A DNA stretch of 64,000 nucleotides from JAHEEL01 sp963700375. Its GTDB lineage: Bacteria; Actinomycetota; Acidimicrobiia; Spongiisociales; UBA5794. This document shows, in pieces, positions 17,286 to 26,443 of the stretch. Numbering within the stretch: the first letter of the stretch is position 1; every line of letters starts with the position of its first letter. The stretch is taken from the NCBI GenBank assembly GCA_963700375.1, contig CAVOXF010000002.1, forward strand, positions 434,001 through 498,000, written 5' to 3'. The notes beneath the pieces were generated by a model. That model was not told where the DNA came from. It worked only from the letters and a program-made list of their open reading frames with translations, and ran no database searches. The translations under genes and the position numbers were made by a program.

Positions 17286-17430
17286 GGACACATTCTGCCT
17301 CTCTAGCTCGGATGGCGCCACAGGCCGGACGGCCCTTCGCCGAGTCCGGTCGAATCGTGGGTCCGACGAGTCCGGGAAAGCCCCTATCGACGCGGTGTCC
17401 TGGAGGTCTATGGTCAATGTGAGGAGCACC

Positions 17431-18762
17431 ATGAGAATCGCACTGATCGCCATGTCGGGTGTTCGAGCTCACAATCCGGAGCTGACGGCTCTTGGCCTGA
17501 GCCTCCCCGGATTCGTCGAACGAGGGAAGACGATCGCGTCCCTCCCGAGTCTTGGCCTGCTCACCCTGGCCGCACTGACCGACGACCGGCACGATGTCGA
17601 CTACTTCGAAGTCGACGACATTGCTGCGATGGATCCGCTCCCTGAGTGCGACCTCGCTGCGTTCTCCACGTACTCGGCTCAGGCGAAGGAGTGCTACGCC
17701 CTCTCCGACCGATTCCGAGCAGCCGGTATCACGACCGTGATCGGCGGGCTTCATGTCACCGCCGTACCGGACGAGGCCCTCGCTCATTGCGACGTCGTCG
17801 TGGCGGGCGAGGGCGAACTCGTGTGGCAACGGCTCCTCACGGACGTGGAGTTGGGGAGCGCCGATCAGATCTATCGAGCCGAGACCACATTCGACCTCTC
17901 GGACGCGCCGATCCCGCGCTACGACTTGCTCGATGCGGACCGCTACAACCGCCTCACCGTTCAAACACAGCGCGGGTGCCCTTGGCGATGCGAGTTCTGT
18001 GCATCGTCGATCCTCCTCACTCCCCGGTATGAAATGAAGCCGGCGAGCAAGGTCGTCGAGGAAATCGAAGCCATGAAGTCAATCTGGTCGGACCCGTTTG
18101 TCGAGCTCTCGGATGACAACTCGTTCGTCAATCGGCATCACGGGAGGGATCTCGTGAGCGCGATTGGAACACAGGGCATTCAGTGGTTCACGGAGACCGA
18201 CATCTCCATCGCCGATGATCCCGAACTTCTCGCGATGATGAGGGATGCGGGGTGCCGCGAGATCCTGATTGGCTTCGAGAGCCCGAACCGGGCAGCGCTC
18301 GACGGCGTCGAGACGAAGCGGAACTGGAAATATGATCAGTTCGACCGCTACCGCTCCGCGGTAGAGGCCATCCAAACCCGCGGTATTGCGCTCAACGCGT
18401 GTTTCGTGCTCGGGCTGGACGGGGACGGGCCCGATGTGTTCGAGTCGGTCGCCCGGTTCGTCGAGGAGACGGATCCGTTCGATGTGCAGATCACCGTGCT
18501 GACCCCGTTCCCGGGAACCCCGCTTTATGCCCGCTTGCTCGCAGAAGGGCGGATTCTTGAACCGGGCGCGTGGGAATTGTGCACGCTGTTCGACGTCAAC
18601 TATCGCCCCGCGAACATGACCGTGGCGGAGTTGGAGGGCGGCCTCGTCGATCTCGGTCGCCATCTCTATTCCCAGGACAGCCTGGATCGACGACGCAGCG
18701 GCTTCAAGCGGCAGGTTGCGGCCGGTGCGGACTCACGACCGGCGCGGGCGGTTCACTCATGA
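17431..18762 (+). CDS. B12-binding radical SAM protein
   Basis: 443 residues from ATG 17431, preceded by GAGGAG at 17421-17426. Residues 1-150 look like a cobalamin-binding Rossmann domain. The radical SAM core follows with the 4Fe-4S motif Cys183-x3-Cys187-x2-Cys190 (RGCPWRCEFC). Family members perform methylations or rearrangements at unactivated carbons; the substrate is unknown. It overlaps the next gene by 4 bp (ATGA). Confidence 0.9.
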   Translation: MRIALIAMSGVRAHNPELTALGLSLPGFVERGKTIASLPSLGLLTLAALTDDRHDVDYFEVDDIAAMDPLPECDLAAFSTYSAQAKECYALSDRFRAAGITTVIGGLHVTAVPDEALAHCDVVVAGEGELVWQRLLTDVELGSADQIYRAETTFDLSDAPIPRYDLLDADRYNRLTVQTQRGCPWRCEFCASSILLTPRYEMKPASKVVEEIEAMKSIWSDPFVELSDDNSFVNRHHGRDLVSAIGTQGIQWFTETDISIADDPELLAMMRDAGCREILIGFESPNRAALDGVETKRNWKYDQFDRYRSAVEAIQTRGIALNACFVLGLDGDGPDVFESVARFVEETDPFDVQITVLTPFPGTPLYARLLAEGRILEPGAWELCTLFDVNYRPANMTVAELEGGLVDLGRHLYSQDSLDRRRSGFKRQVAAGADSRPARAVHS

Positions 18763-19244
18763 GATTGTTGAGTAGCGCATCCGGCGTCGAGCTGACGGCC
18801 GATCGGCTGTTCGAGCACCGGGTCCGTCGATTGGTCGGCATTAGCGCGGTGGCCCTCGGCGTCATCTGGGGTCTCGCGTTTGCCGCCGATGCGCCGGCGT
18901 GGGTGCTCGTTCTCCTCGCTATCGGGTGGGTGTCGATGCCCACCGTGTTGGCCTCGAGCCTTCGCCGTCCGTTGGTGCGCTACGCACTCGTCGTGCCGGC
19001 CACCGCCGTCTCGGTTGGGTTGATCGGGATGACGGTTGCGGCACCAGGATCGACCGCGTTCGGTTGGTTCGTACTGACCTTCGGGATCCTGTTCGGAGGG
19101 AGTCTCGGTGCGTGGCTCTGGTTCCGTTGGCTGCCCGTTCCACGCTTGTTTGACGACCCTTTCGCCGCACCGAGGATGACCCTGATTGCGGTGCACATCG
19201 GTCTCGTGCTCGTCGGCGTCTCGGCGGTCGCGGCCGGACTCTGA
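18759..19244 (+). CDS. Small multi-pass membrane protein, unknown
   Basis: 161 residues with about five hydrophobic helices, translationally coupled to the B12/radical SAM gene. No family recognised. The coupling suggests the product serves the same pathway, perhaps modification of a lipid, but this is inference. Confidence 0.75.
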   Translation: MRLLSSASGVELTADRLFEHRVRRLVGISAVALGVIWGLAFAADAPAWVLVLLAIGWVSMPTVLASSLRRPLVRYALVVPATAVSVGLIGMTVAAPGSTAFGWFVLTFGILFGGSLGAWLWFRWLPVPRLFDDPFAAPRMTLIAVHIGLVLVGVSAVAAGL

Positions 19245-19253
19245 GGGGTCGTC

Positions 19254-19667
19254 TCAGTCGGCAGCGCCGAGGCGGCGCACGAACCACCAGCACTCGGCCA
19301 TCGCGATCAGGAACGCGAGATCGGCGAGGCCGAACACCACGAAGAACACGATGTGCGGGTATACGCCACCGATCAGATACCAGAGGGCAACGGAGAAGTA
19401 CGCCAGCTTGTACAGCGATCCGACAGCGATGAGATCCCGGTTCCGAACGAGGTCACCACGAGCAATGAACAAGTAGGCGAGCCCTATGACGAACAGGAAT
19501 GCGGCGATCAGGGAGAGGAAGCTCGTCTGCTCCGGCAACGCCTCTTCGATCCCGAGCCCCTCGAATACGGGGCGGTAGAAGAAGAGGAACACGATGCCGA
19601 GGCTGAGGTCATAGACAGCCGCGACCCAGAACAGGACCCGATACCACCGCTCACGAGCAGGGGACAT
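19254..19667 (-). CDS. Four-helix membrane protein, unknown
   Basis: 137 residues, four hydrophobic helices, with an AAGGAGGAT Shine-Dalgarno just upstream on the minus strand. Starts with RERWYRVLFWVAAVYD. Resembles small DUF-type integral membrane proteins of actinobacteria. Convergent with the gene ending at 19244. Confidence 0.75.
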   Translation of the reverse strand: MSPARERWYRVLFWVAAVYDLSLGIVFLFFYRPVFEGLGIEEALPEQTSFLSLIAAFLFVIGLAYLFIARGDLVRNRDLIAVGSLYKLAYFSVALWYLIGGVYPHIVFFVVFGLADLAFLIAMAECWWFVRRLGAAD

Positions 19668-19795
19668 GAAGATCCTCCTTCTCGGTCCATGATGCCCGAT
19701 GACAAGGGCGTCGGATAGGGGGACAACGCTAGATCGGGAAAAACTCGCTTCCGGCCCCCTATGAAGGTCTCTTGAGATTTCGTATGGTGTCCGGC

Positions 19796-20342
19796 ATGAG
19801 GGGGTACCGGACGGCAGCGGGCGTTGTCACGGTTGTCGTCGCTGCCTGCAGTTCCGGCGGAACGCCCGCCACGACGCCTCCGCCGGTGCCGTCGACGACC
19901 ACCAGCACTACGGCCACCCTTCCGCCGACCACCAGCACCACGACGACCGTGGCGACGACCACGACCATGAACCGCCTCGCCGAGATCGAGGCCATCTTCC
20001 AGGACCTCGAAGAGCGGCGCCTCCAGGCCCTCTACGACGGTGACCGGGAGGCCTTCCAAGCCCTCTTCGCCAACACCGAATACATGACGCGCAGCATGGG
20101 CCTGTTCGACGTGGTGGAGTTCGCTGACCGGTGGAGCGTGCCAGCAGTGTCTGCGACAGCTGTGCTGGCCTATACGGCCGACTGTATCGCAGCAGTCGTT
20201 GACTCCGACTATTCGGAGACGCTGGTCGGGGGTGGAACGGCGGAGCCACACAGAGGTCGTCGAACGAGTCAATGACGGCTGGGGGATCTCGTATTCAGGG
20301 GAGGGCTGGGCATGCGATGGACCGCATCCGCTCTCGCCTTGA
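19796..20342 (+). CDS. Thr-rich lipoprotein, frameshifted near its C-terminus
   Basis: A lipoprotein signal (VTVVVAACSSGG, lipobox Cys near residue 18) leads to a Thr-rich linker and a helical/NTF2-like start (RLAEIEAIFQDLEERRLQALY). The frame as assembled stops at 20275. Removing one base near 20220 restores a natural end through TEVVERVNDGWGIS to a stop at 20340-20342. The total length of 547 nt is one more than a multiple of three. Likely a sequence error rather than decay. Function unknown. Confidence 0.7.
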
Positions 20343-21140
20343 TGCTGCTTCCGTTGCTGGTAGTTGGTAGCTGGCAGCCGGTAGCTAGGGCGGAGCACTG
20401 CCACTACGATGCCGGAACTCGGCCGCATCGTCTGCTCCGCAACCGGCGGCACGTCAGGCGGCGCCCGCACCGACCCGCCGCGCGAACGGCCCCCAAACCG
20501 GTACGTGTATCAGTCGACGGACGCGACGGGTGCAGACTGCCATTATTGGTCTCCGGTTCCCGGCGGGATCGATGCGTCGGACCCGGCCAATGAACCGATG
20601 ATCATCTGGATCGTCACCACCACGCCCGTATGTCCGGCTGTGGCCGACCCCGACACGGATCTGGCGTGGCGGATCTTCCGGTCGTTCCCGCTGGCGGTCC
20701 CGAACCCCTCGCTCGAACCGCCGGTCTCAGGTATCACCGGTCTCCCGACCTACCTGGCGACTCCCGACCCGGCCGATATCACCCACACCGAGGTTCTCCC
20801 CGACGGACGGATGATGGAGGTGCGCGCATCCGTTGCATCGCTCGCCGTCGACTGGGGTGACGGCGGTATGGCCCGCTACGAACCCGCCGAGGCGGGGGCG
20901 TACCCGACTGGTAGCGTCACCCACACCTACACAACGAAGACCTGCGACCCGGAGTATCGCCGGGTGCATCCGTCGGGCGGCAACTGCCATCCGACGCTCG
21001 AGGCGTATCCGATCTCGGCGACGTTTGCGTGGTCCGGCCGCTACCGGATCGGCGGCGGCTGGATCGGCCTCGGCACACTGAGTCGAACGGCCAGACTCTC
21101 GTACGATGTCGACGAGGTCCAGGGCGTATTGGAGCCGTAG
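20312..21140 (+). CDS. Exported PKD-like protein, frameshifted after signal peptide
   Basis: A signal peptide (MRWTASALALMLLPLLVVG) is encoded from ATG 20312, but the mature domain (GRIVCSATGG onward) is in the +1 frame, open as 20409-21140. Deleting one base near 20415 joins them; total length is 3n+1. The mature part holds a PKD-like motif (VDWGDGG, then VTHTYTTKTC) and several Cys residues. The signal peptide is partly encoded by 7-bp repeats. Overlaps the upstream lipoprotein gene by about 30 bp. Likely a secreted surface protein. Confidence 0.65.
20349..20376 (+). repeat. Heptamer array inside a signal-peptide region
   Basis: About four tandem 7-bp units (GGTAGTT, GGTAGCT, GGCAGCC, GGTAGCT) lie inside the coding start of the exported protein. 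Related 7-bp arrays occur in five intergenic places in this window. Gain or loss of a unit would change the reading frame. Confidence 0.65.
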
Positions 21141-21149
21141 CGCCTCGAC

Positions 21150-22319
21150 CTACAAGCCCTTCGTGACCGTCACTTGGGTCTTGATGTTTCGCTCTTCCAG
21201 TTCCTTGAGGAACGGTTCGGGGTCGAAGGCGAGTTCGGGCGGGTGGACGCCGGCGGCGACCTTCCCGGCGGCTTGCCATGCCGCCGCACGTGCCGGGAGC
21301 ACGCCCGTCGGCAATGCGCCCTTCCGGGTCAGCATGCCCATCCGGTAGACCACCGGCGCGCCGTCGGCCGTTCCGCTGACTTCTGAGACGATCTCCTTCG
21401 CGAGGTCGCCCGGCGGGTTCGGTGGAGCGGTGAGCATGTCGATCGCCGACGGCACGAAGCCGCTCATCATTTCGATCGTGAAATCCCGAGGCGATACTTC
21501 GACTCCGCGCACGCTGATCGGGTCCGGGCTGTCGAAGTCGAAATCGGCGAGGACGCGGACCTTCTCGACCGTCTCCGGGTCCATTCCCCAATGGTTGATT
21601 TTGAAGAAGCACTCGCGCACACCCTTGTCGGCGAAGCTGACCGGCAGCGTCGCCACCTCCGAGTGGAGGGAGAGGTGCATGGGGAGGATGCCCAGCGATC
21701 CGGCGAACATGTAATCCTCGAACTCGGTGAGCGGTTCGCAGGCGATGTACTCGCCGTCGCGGAACACCATCGGCTGCTGGGTGAGTTCGTCGATGATCGT
21801 CGGTACCGCGTACGTGAACTTCACGGTTCCCGGCGGTGGCGGCTTCACCCCATCGTAGATCTTGATCGCATCGATCGTCTCCATCCGATCGGCCGCGTAC
21901 CGGGCGAGGATATTCGGCGCGCCCGGCGCTGATCCCATACCGAGCACGGCGCTGATCCCGGCCTCGGCGAACCGATCGTTCAACTCCAACTGTTTGAGCG
22001 TTCCGTGGAACAGGCCGCCCATGTCGGTGTAGTGCGTACCGGCCTCGAGGCAGGCCTCCATCACCTTCAGGTTCGTGTAGTAGACGGTTGCGTTGACGCA
22101 GGCGTCGACCGGTTCGAGCAGTGCAACAAGGGCGGCGTGGTCGTTGAGGTCAGACTCGGTGATCGACAGCTTCGGGCTGTCGAGGTACTCGGCGATGGCT
22201 GCGGCGCCGGTCATGTCCCGGTCGGCGAGGATGACCTCGTCGACACGGGGATTCACGACAAGGTCCTCGACCGCGATGGCGCCCATCTTGCCCGCTCCAC
22301 CCAACACAACAATCCTCAT
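21150..22319 (-). CDS. Saccharopine dehydrogenase-family oxidoreductase
   Basis: 389 residues from ATG 22319 with AAGGAGCC upstream. The N-terminal Rossmann motif is VLGGAGKMG. Family members are NAD(P)-linked dehydrogenases of saccharopine, carboxynorspermidine or similar imino-acid chemistry. DMGGLFHGTLKQLE and VLGMGSAPG are family-like. Exact substrate is unknown. Confidence 0.87.
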   Translation of the reverse strand: MRIVVLGGAGKMGAIAVEDLVVNPRVDEVILADRDMTGAAAIAEYLDSPKLSITESDLNDHAALVALLEPVDACVNATVYYTNLKVMEACLEAGTHYTDMGGLFHGTLKQLELNDRFAEAGISAVLGMGSAPGAPNILARYAADRMETIDAIKIYDGVKPPPPGTVKFTYAVPTIIDELTQQPMVFRDGEYIACEPLTEFEDYMFAGSLGILPMHLSLHSEVATLPVSFADKGVRECFFKINHWGMDPETVEKVRVLADFDFDSPDPISVRGVEVSPRDFTIEMMSGFVPSAIDMLTAPPNPPGDLAKEIVSEVSGTADGAPVVYRMGMLTRKGALPTGVLPARAAAWQAAGKVAAGVHPPELAFDPEPFLKELEERNIKTQVTVTKGL

Positions 22320-22422
22320 CAGAGGCTCCTTGCTCGCCGGTGTTGATGATCCCGTGATGCTACCGCCGGCGAATAGGCCCTTGTGATCACACGCGCCGCG
22401 ATGCCGCAGAGCGACCGCGCAA

Positions 22423-22458
22423 CGAAACATCCCCCGCGGGAGGACGGGGGATGTTTCG
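22423..22458 (-). terminator. Strong 13-bp hairpin terminator
   Basis: A perfect inverted repeat, CGAAACATCCCCC with GGGGGATGTTTCG, and a 10-nt loop. On the minus strand it is followed by TTGC, and it lies 16 bp after the stop of the small gene at 22475-22625. The remaining space from 22626 to 22804 shows no other gene. Confidence 0.75.
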
Positions 22459-22474
22459 TGCTCGGCTGCTGCAC

Positions 22475-22625
22475 TCAGCGAAGGGTCAGTCGCTGAGCGC
22501 CGCCTGTTGGATCATCCGGGCAGGTGCGAACCGTTTACGTACCCAGGACCATCGGTGACGGCGACGACATGGTCAGCGAGCGCCTTCCGGTAGGTGTGGA
22601 TGGACTTCTTCAGGCCGGCCCACAT
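22475..22625 (-). CDS. Probable 49-residue protein, one-base frameshift
   Basis: ATG 22625 opens MWAGLKKSIHTYRKALADH and would stop early at a TGA. Removing one base near 22516-22520 extends it to LPDDPTGGAQRLTLR and a stop at 22475. The length is 151 nt, again 3n+1, and a strong terminator follows. No clear Shine-Dalgarno and no known family, so coding status is moderate. Confidence 0.42.
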
Positions 22626-22804
22626 AGGTCCGAGAGGAAGGGAGACGCGTCGCTCCGATTCCTTCCTTCAGGCATCGGCCCGAGCCCGATGAGCCTTGAT
22701 GGCACGGCGCCGAAAGGGGTCGGCAGCCCTACTCGCAGCGATTCCGGTTGTAACGCAACGCTCTACCTTTCTACGCTCTCGACGGGACGAGAGAGGGAGA
22801 TCCC

Positions 22805-23311
22805 ATGCAATGGACCAGAATCTGGACCTTGTTCGGCGTTGTGCTCGGGGTGGCCGCATTGTTCACGAAGGGCGCCACCACGGACGGTGAAGAGCTTCTA
22901 CCTGCGCTCAGCCAGGCGGATCCAAACTTCCCTGATGGGATTCCGACGATCTGGGGCGGACTCGACCCATGGGTACAGGTGGTGGTCGTGATCGCGATCA
23001 TTGCCGTCGTGGCGTTCGCGTTCATTCCACCGCTCACTGCCGTCGAGAAGATGCCGTTTGCCCTGGCAACGACGTTGATCGGCGTGGCTTTGCTCGTCTA
23101 CGCCGTGATCAAGTTCCTCGAGGCCGGGGATGACGCGGAGACCCTCGAGGCGGGGTTCGGCGCGGCCGCGGCCGCGGGAGCCATTCCGGCTGCGTTCACC
23201 GTATCCGTCGGCGCCGGCTTCTATGTGCTGATGGCGGGCACGGCGATGGTCGCCATCGGTGGCCTGGTCATGTTGATCCTGAAGAGCGACTCCGACGAAG
23301 CCGCCGCCTGA
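22805..23311 (+). CDS. Four-helix membrane protein, unknown
   Basis: 168 residues with about four membrane helices and a short outside loop after helix 1 (LSQADPNFPDG). GAGGGAG precedes the ATG. No family recognised. A GCCGGGCCGC hairpin follows at 23343-23383. Confidence 0.75.
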   Translation: MQWTRIWTLFGVVLGVAALFTKGATTDGEELLPALSQADPNFPDGIPTIWGGLDPWVQVVVVIAIIAVVAFAFIPPLTAVEKMPFALATTLIGVALLVYAVIKFLEAGDDAETLEAGFGAAAAAGAIPAAFTVSVGAGFYVLMAGTAMVAIGGLVMLILKSDSDEAAA

Positions 23312-23342
23312 GGCACCTGCAGAGCCTGAAACCGGAATCGAC

Positions 23343-23383
23343 GCCGGGCCGCTGATCGGGGGACACCTGTTTGGCGGCCCGGC
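23343..23383. terminator. Hairpin between convergent genes
   Basis: GCCGGGCCGC (23343-23352) pairs perfectly with GCGGCCCGGC (23374-23383) across a 21-nt loop, between two convergent genes. Bidirectional termination is the likely role. Confidence 0.55.
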
Positions 23384-23395
23384 ATCGTGTGGCGA

Positions 23396-23830
23396 TCAGT
23401 CTGCACGGTTGGACGGGGGATCGAGAAAGACGATCGGGATCTCGCGATCGGTTCGCGACTCGTACTCAGCGTAGCCGTCGTAGGCCCGGAGCACCTTGGG
23501 CCACCAGAGACTCCGCTCATCGGCGTGCGCCGTCCGCGCCTCAACGGGTCGGCGATTGCCGAGGATCTGGACGGTTGCCGCCGGGTCGGAGAGCAGGTTC
23601 AGGTACCACTCCGGATGTTGATCGCGCCCGCCCCACGAGGCGATCACCACGAGCCGCTCACCGTCACGCAGGTAGAGCAGCGGGACCGTATGGTCCCTCC
23701 CCGTCCGGCGACCCGTCGTGGTCAGCAGGCATATGTCGTTGTCGACGAGGCGCCGCCCCACGGCCCCACGCGTACTGCGGTAGAGGATCCGATGGATCGA
23801 CGACAGGTACTTGGCGGTTCGGTCTTTCAC
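23396..23830 (-). CDS. Deazaflavin (F420)-dependent nitroreductase-family protein
   Basis: 144 residues from GTG 23830. The core LLTTTGRRTGRDHTVPLLYL and the later ASWGGRDQHPEWYLNL are typical of Ddn/F420H2-dependent quinone reductase-like proteins with a split beta-barrel. Uses F420 if that cofactor is made here. The physiological substrate is unknown. The start lacks a strong Shine-Dalgarno. Confidence 0.87.
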   Translation of the reverse strand: MKDRTAKYLSSIHRILYRSTRGAVGRRLVDNDICLLTTTGRRTGRDHTVPLLYLRDGERLVVIASWGGRDQHPEWYLNLLSDPAATVQILGNRRPVEARTAHADERSLWWPKVLRAYDGYAEYESRTDREIPIVFLDPPSNRAD

Positions 23831-24046
23831 AAGTCTCGTTCCGGTGCTCTTCCTGCCCCAGGTTCGGTCTGGCGGCCTCATCCTGGCAGGATCCGTGGGT
23901 GAGGAGTGGCCCCGCGTTTGATGTGGCAGGGCGCCAGCCTGCCCGAGCCAAGGCGGCCAGTTGCGGTCGTTGGCGGGCGGGACCGCCGGGGTCGAGGCTT
24001 GGCCCGCGACTAGTGTCACCAGCTGCCTCACCCAGGAGAGATCCGG

Positions 24047-25426
24047 ATGGTTGCCGATCGCGGAATGTTGACGATTGACGAGTTGGCCGCGCTCGTCGAT
24101 GACGGGGCAATCGACACGGTCGTCGTCGGATTCACCGACCACTACGGGAGGTTGCACGGCAAGCGGTTCGACGCGTCGTTCTTTATCGAGGACGGGGCGA
24201 TCGCCGGCACGCACGGCTGCAACTACCTCCTGACCGTTGACATGGAGATGGAGCCGGTCGCGGGCTATCGGTACGCAGACTGGGACCTCGGGTACGGCGA
24301 TTTTCATATGGTTCCAGACCTGACCACACTTCGAATCGCGTCCTGGCTGCCGGCGACGGCCATCGTCCTCTGCGACCTCCTGGACGATGCGACCCATCGT
24401 CTCGTTTCCGTTGCGCCGCGCACCATGCTGCGGCGTCAGATCGATCGACTTGCCGAACGCGGGCTTACGGCCAAAGCTGCATCGGAGCTCGAGTACTACC
24501 TCTACAAGGAGACATACCGCGAGGCGGCCGACCAGGGCTTCGCGAAGCTCACGTCGATCGGTTGGTACAGCGAGGACTACCACATCCTCCAGGGCGGTCG
24601 AGAGGAGTTCTACAACAGAGCCGTCAGACGGCACCTGGCCGATTCGGGGATTCCGGTGGAGAATTCAAAGGGGGAGTTCGGGCGCGGCCAACACGAGATG
24701 AACATCAGGTACGCCGACGTGCTCGAGATGGCCGATCGTCACACGATCATGAAGCTGCTGATGAAGGACATAGCCGACCAGATGGGGATGTCCGTGACGT
24801 TCATGGCGAAGCCTGAGACGGACCAGGCTGGATCGAGTTGCCATATCCACCTCAGCCTGTGGGACGGTTCGGAGAACGTGTTCGTCGGCGACCGGGAGCT
24901 CGGTCCGGTTCGTTGCTCGGAGACGTTTGGTCGATTCCTTGGCGGTTGGATGGGCAAGGTCCGCGATGTCATGCCCTTCTACGCTCCCACCGTCAACTCG
25001 TACAAGCGCTACCAGGCAAGTTCCTGGGCTCCAACCAACATTGGCTGGAGCTACGACAATCGGACTGTGGGGTTCCGCATCGTGGGTTCGGATTCGAGCC
25101 TGCGCATCGAGTGTCGGATTCCCGGTGCTGATGTGAACCCGTACCTCGTGTACACCGCAGCGATCGCGTCGGGGCTTTCTGGCATCGACGAAGGGCTCGA
25201 GTCGCCGGAGATGTTCTCGGGCGACGCGTACGCCGCAGGAGAACTCGAGCGAGTCCCAAGGACGCTGACGGCGGCGAACCGATCGTTCGCGTCGAGTCCC
25301 TTCTCAGCCGACGCTCTGTCCGAAGACGTTCGGGATCACTACGCACACTTCTATGAGGTCGAGGCGGATGCGTATGACGCAGCGGTGACGGACTGGGAAC
25401 GTGTGAGGTACTTCGATCGCATCTGA
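24047..25426 (+). CDS. Glutamine synthetase-like gamma-glutamyl ligase
   Basis: 459 residues with the GS catalytic fold: SELEYYLY, GRGQHEMNIRYADVLEMADRH, SCHIHLSLWDG, NRTVGFRIVG and RIECRIPGADVNPYL. Divergent from true GlnA and closest in style to PuuA/GlnA4-type enzymes, which gamma-glutamylate polyamines or ethanolamine using ATP. The next genes encode an SDR and an amidotransferase, which fit a gamma-glutamyl degradation route. AGGAGA precedes the start. Confidence 0.85.
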   Translation: MVADRGMLTIDELAALVDDGAIDTVVVGFTDHYGRLHGKRFDASFFIEDGAIAGTHGCNYLLTVDMEMEPVAGYRYADWDLGYGDFHMVPDLTTLRIASWLPATAIVLCDLLDDATHRLVSVAPRTMLRRQIDRLAERGLTAKAASELEYYLYKETYREAADQGFAKLTSIGWYSEDYHILQGGREEFYNRAVRRHLADSGIPVENSKGEFGRGQHEMNIRYADVLEMADRHTIMKLLMKDIADQMGMSVTFMAKPETDQAGSSCHIHLSLWDGSENVFVGDRELGPVRCSETFGRFLGGWMGKVRDVMPFYAPTVNSYKRYQASSWAPTNIGWSYDNRTVGFRIVGSDSSLRIECRIPGADVNPYLVYTAAIASGLSGIDEGLESPEMFSGDAYAAGELERVPRTLTAANRSFASSPFSADALSEDVRDHYAHFYEVEADAYDAAVTDWERVRYFDRI

Positions 25427-25473
25427 GCCAGGTCCCGTGTTTCTCATGAGTCGATCAAGCAAGAGGTGAAACA

Positions 25474-26250
25474 ATGAACCGTCTCGAAGGCAAGGTGGCG
25501 CTCATCACGGGCGCCGGGAGCGGAATCGGGAGAGCGAGTGCAATCCTGTTCGCCACAGAGGGGGCAAGCGTCGTCTGCGCGGACATCGACGACGTCGAAA
25601 CGGCTGAGACCCTGCAGGCGATCGTGGCCGCGGGTGGTTCCGCTGTCGGGATTCACGCAGACGTTGCCGACGATGTCGACGTCCGCGCCATGGTCGCGCA
25701 GGCCGTGGCATCGTTCGGCGCACTCCACATCATGTTCAACAACGCCGGGATCATGCACAGCGACGATGGGAACGCGCAGGAGACGTCCGAGGACGTCTGG
25801 GACCGGACAATGGCCATCAACGCGAAGGGCGTATTCCTCGGCTGCAAGTACGGCATTCCTGCGGTCAGGGATTCGGGTGGGGGCTCGATCATCAACACGG
25901 CCTCGTTCGTTGCCCATCTCGGTGCAGCGACCCCCCAGATCGCATACACCGCCTCCAAGGGTGCGGTCCTCGCCATGACGAGAGAGCTTGCGGTCGTCCA
26001 CGCACGCGACGGAATCCGGGTGAACGCGCTCAGCCCTGGTCCGCTCCATACGGAGCTGCTCATGAAATTCCTCGACACCGAGGAGAAGCGACAGCGCAGG
26101 CTCGTGCACATACCGATGGGGCGGTTCGGCACGGCGGAAGAAATGGCGAAGGCCGCCCTGTTCCTCGCGTCGGACGACGCTTCCTACATCACGGGAAGTG
26201 AGTTTCTCGTGGACGGCGGGATCACGGCTGCCTACGTGACACCGGAGTGA
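25474..26250 (+). CDS. Short-chain dehydrogenase/reductase
   Basis: 258 residues. The NAD(P) motif is ITGAGSGIG at about residues 10-18, followed by NNAG and the catalytic Tyr158-x3-Lys162 (YTASK). The C-terminal GSEFLVDGG motif is typical of classical SDRs. In this cluster it may oxidise a gamma-glutamyl amino-alcohol, or another alcohol; that is inference. Confidence 0.93.
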   Translation: MNRLEGKVALITGAGSGIGRASAILFATEGASVVCADIDDVETAETLQAIVAAGGSAVGIHADVADDVDVRAMVAQAVASFGALHIMFNNAGIMHSDDGNAQETSEDVWDRTMAINAKGVFLGCKYGIPAVRDSGGGSIINTASFVAHLGAATPQIAYTASKGAVLAMTRELAVVHARDGIRVNALSPGPLHTELLMKFLDTEEKRQRRLVHIPMGRFGTAEEMAKAALFLASDDASYITGSEFLVDGGITAAYVTPE

Positions 26251-26328
26251 GTGGTGGTGGCTGTCACCGGCGGATTGTCCCGCGCATGTCTCGGGTCGAT
26301 CCGAACACGTGCCGCCCTCCGGGCTCCG

Positions 26329-26358
26329 TTCGACGGAAGGGGCTTCGACGGAAGGGGC
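26329..26358 (+). repeat. 15-bp direct tandem repeat
   Basis: TTCGACGGAAGGGGC occurs twice head to tail (26329-26343 and 26344-26358) in the 193-bp gap between the SDR and amidotransferase genes. No other feature was seen in this gap. Confidence 0.7.
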
Positions 26359-26443
26359 ATGGATCCCGGCATGCCCTGTAGCAGCCCGGAGTTGCGCGAC
26401 ACACGCGGCGAACGCCCGTCTGTCGCCGTGCGCCGTGGGTGAC

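Noticed and set aside
20312..20420. Certain phase variation of the PKD-like gene
   Set aside because: The 7-bp units are imperfect and other genes show the same single-base insertion pattern, so error is the simpler explanation; kept only as an alternative.
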